Assembly: GCF_000022085.1 (NCBI RefSeq)
Contig: NC_011894.1
Location: 956,501-1,020,500 of the forward strand
Direction of reading: 5' to 3'
DNA: 64,000 bases
Origin: Methylobacterium nodulans ORS 2060
GTDB lineage: Bacteria > Pseudomonadota > Alphaproteobacteria > Rhizobiales > Beijerinckiaceae
Both the position numbers and the translations under genes were made by a program. This document shows positions 60,253 through 64,000 of this stretch, in pieces. How positions within the stretch are numbered: the stretch's first letter is position 1; each line of letters begins with the position of its first letter. The notes under the pieces were generated by a model. The model saw only the letters and a list, made by a program, of their open reading frames with translations. It searched no databases and was not told the origin of the DNA.

Positions 60253-61143
60253 ATGCGCTTCGATCTTACCGACCTGCGTCTGTTCCTGCATGTGGTCGAA
60301 GCGGAGAGCATCACGCGTGGGGCCGAGCGGGCCGGGATGGCACTCGGCTCCGCGAGCGAGCGCATCCGCGGCATGGAGATGACCGGAGGCGTGCCCTTGT
60401 TGGAACGCCGGCCCCGCGGGGTGCGACCGACGCCGGCGGGCCAAGCGGTCGCCCACCATGCCCGCGTTGTGCTGGGCCAGCTTGAGCAGATGCGGGGCGA
60501 ACTGGGGCAGTACGCCAAAGGCCTGCGCGGCCACGTGCGGGTGCTGTCGAACACCGCCGCCTTGGCCGAGTTCCTGCCCGATGCCTTGGCCTCCTTCCTC
60601 GCGGACCACCCCGAGCTCGACGTCGATCTGGAGGAGCGGCCGAGCCGCGAGATCGTCGCTGCCATCGCGGGCGGGCTCGCCGACTTCGGCATCGTCGCCG
60701 ACACGGTTGATCTTGGCGCCTTGGAGGTTTTGCCGTTCCGAACCGATCAGCTTGTCCTCGTGGTGCCGGCCGGTCACGCCCTTGCCGGCCGCAGCAAGAT
60801 TGCGTTCCGGGAGGTGCTGGACGAGCCCTTCGTGGGCTTGGGGCACGGCAGCGCGCTCCAGGCCCATCTTGCCAGCCACGCGGCCAGGGCCGGACACGCG
60901 CTCAAGTTCCGGGTGCGCGTGGGCGGGTTCGAGGCGGTGTGCCGGATGGTCGAGAGCGGGGTGGGCGTGGCGGTCGTCCCCGAAGCGGCCGCGCAACGAT
61001 CCGGCGAGCGGGGAGCAATCCGGTCGGTTCCGCTCAGCGATGCGTGGGCGCTCCGGCACCTGACCCTTTGTGCCCGCAGCGTCTCGGCACTGCCGGCGCA
61101 CGCCCAGCAACTTGTGCGGCACCTGACCCGCAGCGGTGCATAA
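60253..61143 (+). CDS. LysR-family transcriptional regulator
   Basis: 296 residues. Winged helix-turn-helix LTDLRLFLHVVEAESITRGA, ERAGMALGSASERIRGMEMT; effector domain starting RGHVRVLSNTAALAEFLPDA. The stretch SESITRGAERAGMALGSASERI differs from the usual AA..L..SQ.A.S by an Ala/Gly-rich recognition helix but is typical of the LysR branch next to TSUP exporters. Transcribed away from the TSUP gene. Confidence 0.87.
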   Translation: MRFDLTDLRLFLHVVEAESITRGAERAGMALGSASERIRGMEMTGGVPLLERRPRGVRPTPAGQAVAHHARVVLGQLEQMRGELGQYAKGLRGHVRVLSNTAALAEFLPDALASFLADHPELDVDLEERPSREIVAAIAGGLADFGIVADTVDLGALEVLPFRTDQLVLVVPAGHALAGRSKIAFREVLDEPFVGLGHGSALQAHLASHAARAGHALKFRVRVGGFEAVCRMVESGVGVAVVPEAAAQRSGERGAIRSVPLSDAWALRHLTLCARSVSALPAHAQQLVRHLTRSGA

Positions 61144-61498
61144 TTCACGGCTTCTGGAGCGCTGCTGGGCGGTCGCTGTTTCAGCCGGTGGCCTGGTCCG
61201 GAACCCCGGTCCAAACCGCCCTCGCATCTATGTAAAGAAAACGACGGAAAACCTTCCAGGCGGATTGCGTCCTGCGCGGCACTCCAGCCCCTCAGCCATC
61301 TGTGTCAGGAAATCAAATGTCCGGAAAACGCTCGCAACCGGACATTCCTCACGCACTCCGCGAACGTCTGAAAGGGGTCACGAGTTCGCGTTCGGCTTGT
61401 TCGCCTGCTTGCCAGTGATGAAGTATCTGAGCGCCCGTGGGAGAGAGGACACCTGCACGAAACGTCATCCAGTGCGTCCCTCTTACAGTCGACGTGCC
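61144..61498. other. Intergenic with one perfect hairpin
   Basis: No supported gene. TGTCCGG (61318-61324) pairs with CCGGACA (61338-61344) around a 13-nt loop, with no T-run after it. It could end the lysR transcript or the converging DUF1963 transcript. Confidence 0.4.
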
Positions 61499-62794
61499 TC
61501 AGTGACACTCGAAAGTGAGACGTGTAGCTCGCCAGTTTCCCGTCGCAAGGTCCTGCGGGGGAATCCAGAACTGGTAGGCGCCCATGTCGCCAAAGCGCCA
61601 CGCCATCATGTCGTCGTACACCAGCTGCAGCAGCAGCACGCTGCCCTCGTTCTCGAGCCTGGCATTATCCTGGATGCTGACGCCCTGGCCGAACATCTGG
61701 TGCCAGGCGTCCGTCGGAAGACGGTACTTCTCGTTGATGAGCGTGCGTATGGCACCCGGCAGCAGGGCAAAGTCGCGCTCATCCTCGGCGACCATCAGCG
61801 CCAGCAGGGTCTGCGTCGCGAGGTCTGCGACGGAGTGGGGCACCCGATAGCGCGTGACCTCGTCGAACTCTTTTCGTGAGCGATCAAAGGAGGTCTTCAG
61901 CTGCATGACAGCCTCGGCCGACATGGACTGCCAGGGCCTGTGCTCTCCCGCCCAGGCGGAGACATCCGCGACGAAGCGCTCAAAGGCAGGCGTGAGTTGC
62001 TCGAACCCGGCGAGCCGCTTCTCGCAGCGGGCAAGCTCCTTCTCGGCCTTCTCAACATCAGGGCTCGGTAGAGCTGATCGCCGCCCGAAGATGCGGCCCA
62101 GAACCGCGCTGAAGGTCGGCTTGGGCCGGACCTTTTCCAGGTCGGCACGGGCCCTGACTACGGAAGCGCGTTGCCGCTCCACTCTCGAGGGCCAATGATG
62201 GTGCGCTGCACGCAGGTGCGCTGCGAAGAGTTGCGCAGTATGCCACCAAGCGGGGTGGGCGGCAGCCTCGCCGAGCACTGTCCAGGCTTCGCGAGCGGTG
62301 AAGAAGTACTGCCGACGCTGCCATCGCGCCGTCACCGCATCGGCATCAATCGACCCATCTTCGTCCAAGGGTAGCGCCGAGATTTCGAGGGGCCAGTGGG
62401 GGAAGAGGCGCGGTGCGGATGGGGCCGCGTTTTCGGGGAAGATGTCTCCGCCCAGATCGAAGACGGCGGGTGCGTCAGGGGGCGGCTCCGTCGGGGCGGC
62501 CACCCGTGGATGGGGCACATAGATCACGCCCGCTTCCGGTCCACTGGGCGCCTCGCCGATGAAGAAGGCAAGCGCACCGGCTGCCGGCAAAGCGGAGGAC
62601 CCGATGCAGCCCGCGATCTCTTCCAGATCGATCTGAGCGAGAAAGTACATCGGCCGGCCAGAGGTAGCGCAGCGCGGCCAGGGGCGGTCACCAAGGCGCG
62701 GCTTGCCGCCGAACCAGCTCGGGTAGCGGACCCAAGGCAGGCCAATCTCGCGCGGGCGGCGGGACAGGATGAGCGGGCGAAGCCGATCAGGCAT
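61499..62794 (-). CDS. DUF1963 (YwqG-like) protein
   Basis: 431 residues from ATG 62794; the frame runs to 63124 without coding character. LPWVRYPSWFGGKPRLGDRP, MYFLAQIDLEEIA, LAFFIGEAPSGPEAGVIYVP and C-terminal VSIQDNARLENEGSVLLLQL, AWRFGDMGAYQFWIPPQDLA match the DUF1963 order (substrate G.P..P......FL.Q..L.E, GD.G...F.I...DL). A mid-protein coiled-coil stretch (VEKAEKELARCEKRLAGFEQ) is present. Cytosolic; function unknown. Confidence 0.8.
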   Translation of the reverse strand: MPDRLRPLILSRRPREIGLPWVRYPSWFGGKPRLGDRPWPRCATSGRPMYFLAQIDLEEIAGCIGSSALPAAGALAFFIGEAPSGPEAGVIYVPHPRVAAPTEPPPDAPAVFDLGGDIFPENAAPSAPRLFPHWPLEISALPLDEDGSIDADAVTARWQRRQYFFTAREAWTVLGEAAAHPAWWHTAQLFAAHLRAAHHHWPSRVERQRASVVRARADLEKVRPKPTFSAVLGRIFGRRSALPSPDVEKAEKELARCEKRLAGFEQLTPAFERFVADVSAWAGEHRPWQSMSAEAVMQLKTSFDRSRKEFDEVTRYRVPHSVADLATQTLLALMVAEDERDFALLPGAIRTLINEKYRLPTDAWHQMFGQGVSIQDNARLENEGSVLLLQLVYDDMMAWRFGDMGAYQFWIPPQDLATGNWRATRLTFECH

Positions 62795-62969
62795 GGGCAG
62801 TCTCGAAGCGTCGCCACTAAGCTGACGCGAGACCGTTAGTTTTTTGATGGGTCGCGCGGTGAGCCGAGGGGTTGCCATGGGCGCACGTTCGGCGGCGCGC
62901 GCTGTCCAGAAGTTCAACGTCCGTCTTGCGGAGGGTCTGCCTCTCAAGACGTTGGCAGACCTTCGGCAA

Positions 62970-63299
62970 CTACGATGCCTTCCCATCTCGGTCCTGCGGC
63001 ACGCAGACGATCGCCTCAGCAGCGAGAAGCGTCTCGCGTAAGTCAGCCGCGATGTCCGCGAGCGCAGTCTCGGCCCCAAATCCATTAGGGAGTGTTTGTT
63101 GGATCTCACGCAGGTCGGCCGCAACGTCGCGCATGACCGCCCGATTCAGGCATGCGAACCGGCCTGGCGCCGCGCGCTCGAAGGCAAGCGCCAAAGTCTG
63201 GTAGGCGCGCTCCAGCAGGCAATAGGCGATCTCCGCGCGCATTGCGCGCTCCTCGGGACCGCACGCGCATTTGGAATCAGGGGTCTGTTCGCATGTCAT
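62970..63299 (-). CDS. Hypothetical helical protein
   Basis: 109 residues from ATG 63299. MTCEQTPDSKCACGPEERAM, RAEIAYCLLERAYQTLALAF, LNRAVMRDVAADLREIQQTL and DIAADLRETLLAAEAIVCVP. All-helical, with a CxC near the start. No family recognised; codon choice is like a real gene. Confidence 0.55.
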   Translation of the reverse strand: MTCEQTPDSKCACGPEERAMRAEIAYCLLERAYQTLALAFERAAPGRFACLNRAVMRDVAADLREIQQTLPNGFGAETALADIAADLRETLLAAEAIVCVPQDRDGKAS

Positions 63300-63591
63300 G
63301 CTCTTGCACGTGGGGAGCGCGCCCGATGCGCACCACTCCGCGTTCGTTGCTCTGCGCATTGCAGACGCTCGTCCGTCCAGCGAGAAGACGGCGGCTGAGA
63401 GGGCGGTGGGTCTTGAGTGAGGCCGTACGGCTGAGCTTTACCGTTGCAATCAATTGCACAACGGCCAAGCTTCGTGAGCTGACCAGGAGGCAGCGCTCGG
63501 GTGCGCGACCGGGTTGGCCGAACCCGCTGCCAACTTGAGCATTGTTGCTGGCGAGAGGCTCACCTCCTCAGGATCTCAAACGGAGCTCGCC

Positions 63592-63966
63592 ATGCGGTCG
63601 TTCTTTCTCCTCGTGCCCGCCGCCCTATCGATGCTGGCGGCCTCCCCTTCCCTCGCCCAAGACACCGCGCCGGCTTCATCGGGCGGCAGCATGACCTGGC
63701 TCTGGATCGTGCTGCTCCTCATCGTGCTCGGCGGAGCCGCCTGGTACTTCGGCTTTGCCCGGAATCGTTCGACGCGGACCTCAGCGCCCGGCGTGGACCG
63801 GGACCGGATCGCAGGGTCGGCTGAGCAGGCCAAAGGCTCTCTGAAGGAGGGCGTCGGCAACGTGCTCGGCGATGCCAAGCTGCAGGCGGAAGGCAAGCTC
63901 GACAAGGCGGAGGGCAAGGCTCAGAGCACGGTAGGCGGCATCAAAGACACGCTCCGAGGTCGCTGA
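63592..63966 (+). CDS. CsbD-like protein with signal peptide and membrane helix
   Basis: 124 residues from ATG 63592, GGAG upstream. Signal peptide MRSFFLLVPAALSMLAASPS (cleavage near SLAQ), a membrane helix MTWLWIVLLLIVLGGAAWYF, and a C-terminal CsbD-type segment GSAEQAKGSLKEGVGNVLGD, AKLQAEGKLDKAEGKAQST. CsbD proteins are stress-induced and highly hydrophilic; here the domain is attached to the envelope. Stops just before the window end. Confidence 0.85.
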   Translation: MRSFFLLVPAALSMLAASPSLAQDTAPASSGGSMTWLWIVLLLIVLGGAAWYFGFARNRSTRTSAPGVDRDRIAGSAEQAKGSLKEGVGNVLGDAKLQAEGKLDKAEGKAQSTVGGIKDTLRGR

Positions 63967-64000
63967 CTCGGAGGCTCCCGGCCCAAGAGGCATCTCCCGC

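Noticed and set aside
63096..63538. Plus-strand frames over the helical gene at 62970-63299
   Set aside because: Arg/Ala-rich readings antisense to a more convincing minus-strand protein.

Overview
The window looks like an accessory-rich stretch of an alphaproteobacterial genome of the Methylobacterium type. This is inferred from the high GC content and dense divergent operons, the assortment of IS110/IS1111, IS91, IS5, IS630, IS66 and IS1182 relatives, the acyl-homoserine-lactone pair, and small conserved proteins I associate with that genus. No rRNA gene, complete tRNA or CRISPR array was seen.

Layout. (1) 1-5054: a decayed phage/plasmid-like module (DNA methyltransferase end, DUF5681 protein, DUF927 helicase-like remnant split by an IS1111-type element, two overlapping small genes including an HGG-motif protein). 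(2) 5265-7362: an IS91-type unit with a frameshifted tyrosine recombinase and an HUH transposase. (3) 8040-17568: an MFS carrier and Asp/Glu-racemase-family enzyme, then, across a divergent LysR promoter, an RraA-family aldolase, aminotransferase, polar amino acid ABC importer and glutamate dehydrogenase. Together these could import an amino acid, deaminate it, cleave the oxo-acid and recycle the amino group. (4) 17848-24022: MFS carrier, biotin carrier, biotin carboxylase, PxpB, PxpC, a second carrier lacking the biotin lysine, and PxpA, i.e. a 5-oxoproline-to-glutamate module with an embedded biotin carboxylase. (5) 24276-26881: a MITE, an IS1182-like element and two small genes.

(6) 27072-31960: amino acid permease and PucR regulator facing an FAD amine oxidase and a cupin. 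(7) 32082-33567: phage-like small membrane genes and an IS66 relic. (8) 33759-45921: a genomic island. It starts at a 3' fragment of tRNA-Lys(CTT) beside a frameshifted integrase and carries two excisionase-like HTH proteins, a reverse transcriptase with a broken partner gene, a protein like the MgsA/RarA C-terminus coupled to a tyrosine recombinase, a HEPN-like protein, an exported HNH protein, and a compact operon of double GIY-YIG protein, HNH nuclease, methyltransferase and DUF2199 protein. This is the best place to look for an undescribed system.

(9) 46062-58956: an IS graveyard with two same-length, apparently identical IS5 copies bracketing gene fragments, three 75-bp repeats and a luxI-type synthase. 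The second IS5 copy sits between luxI and its luxR partner. Many genes here are frameshifted, carry in-frame stops, or are fusions of unrelated fragments. (10) 59132-63966: ordinary chromosomal genes (TSUP transporter, divergent LysR, DUF1963 protein, a helical protein, a CsbD-like envelope protein).

All assignments come from reading motifs and layout by eye. No database search was possible, and exact starts and element ends are estimates unless stated otherwise.
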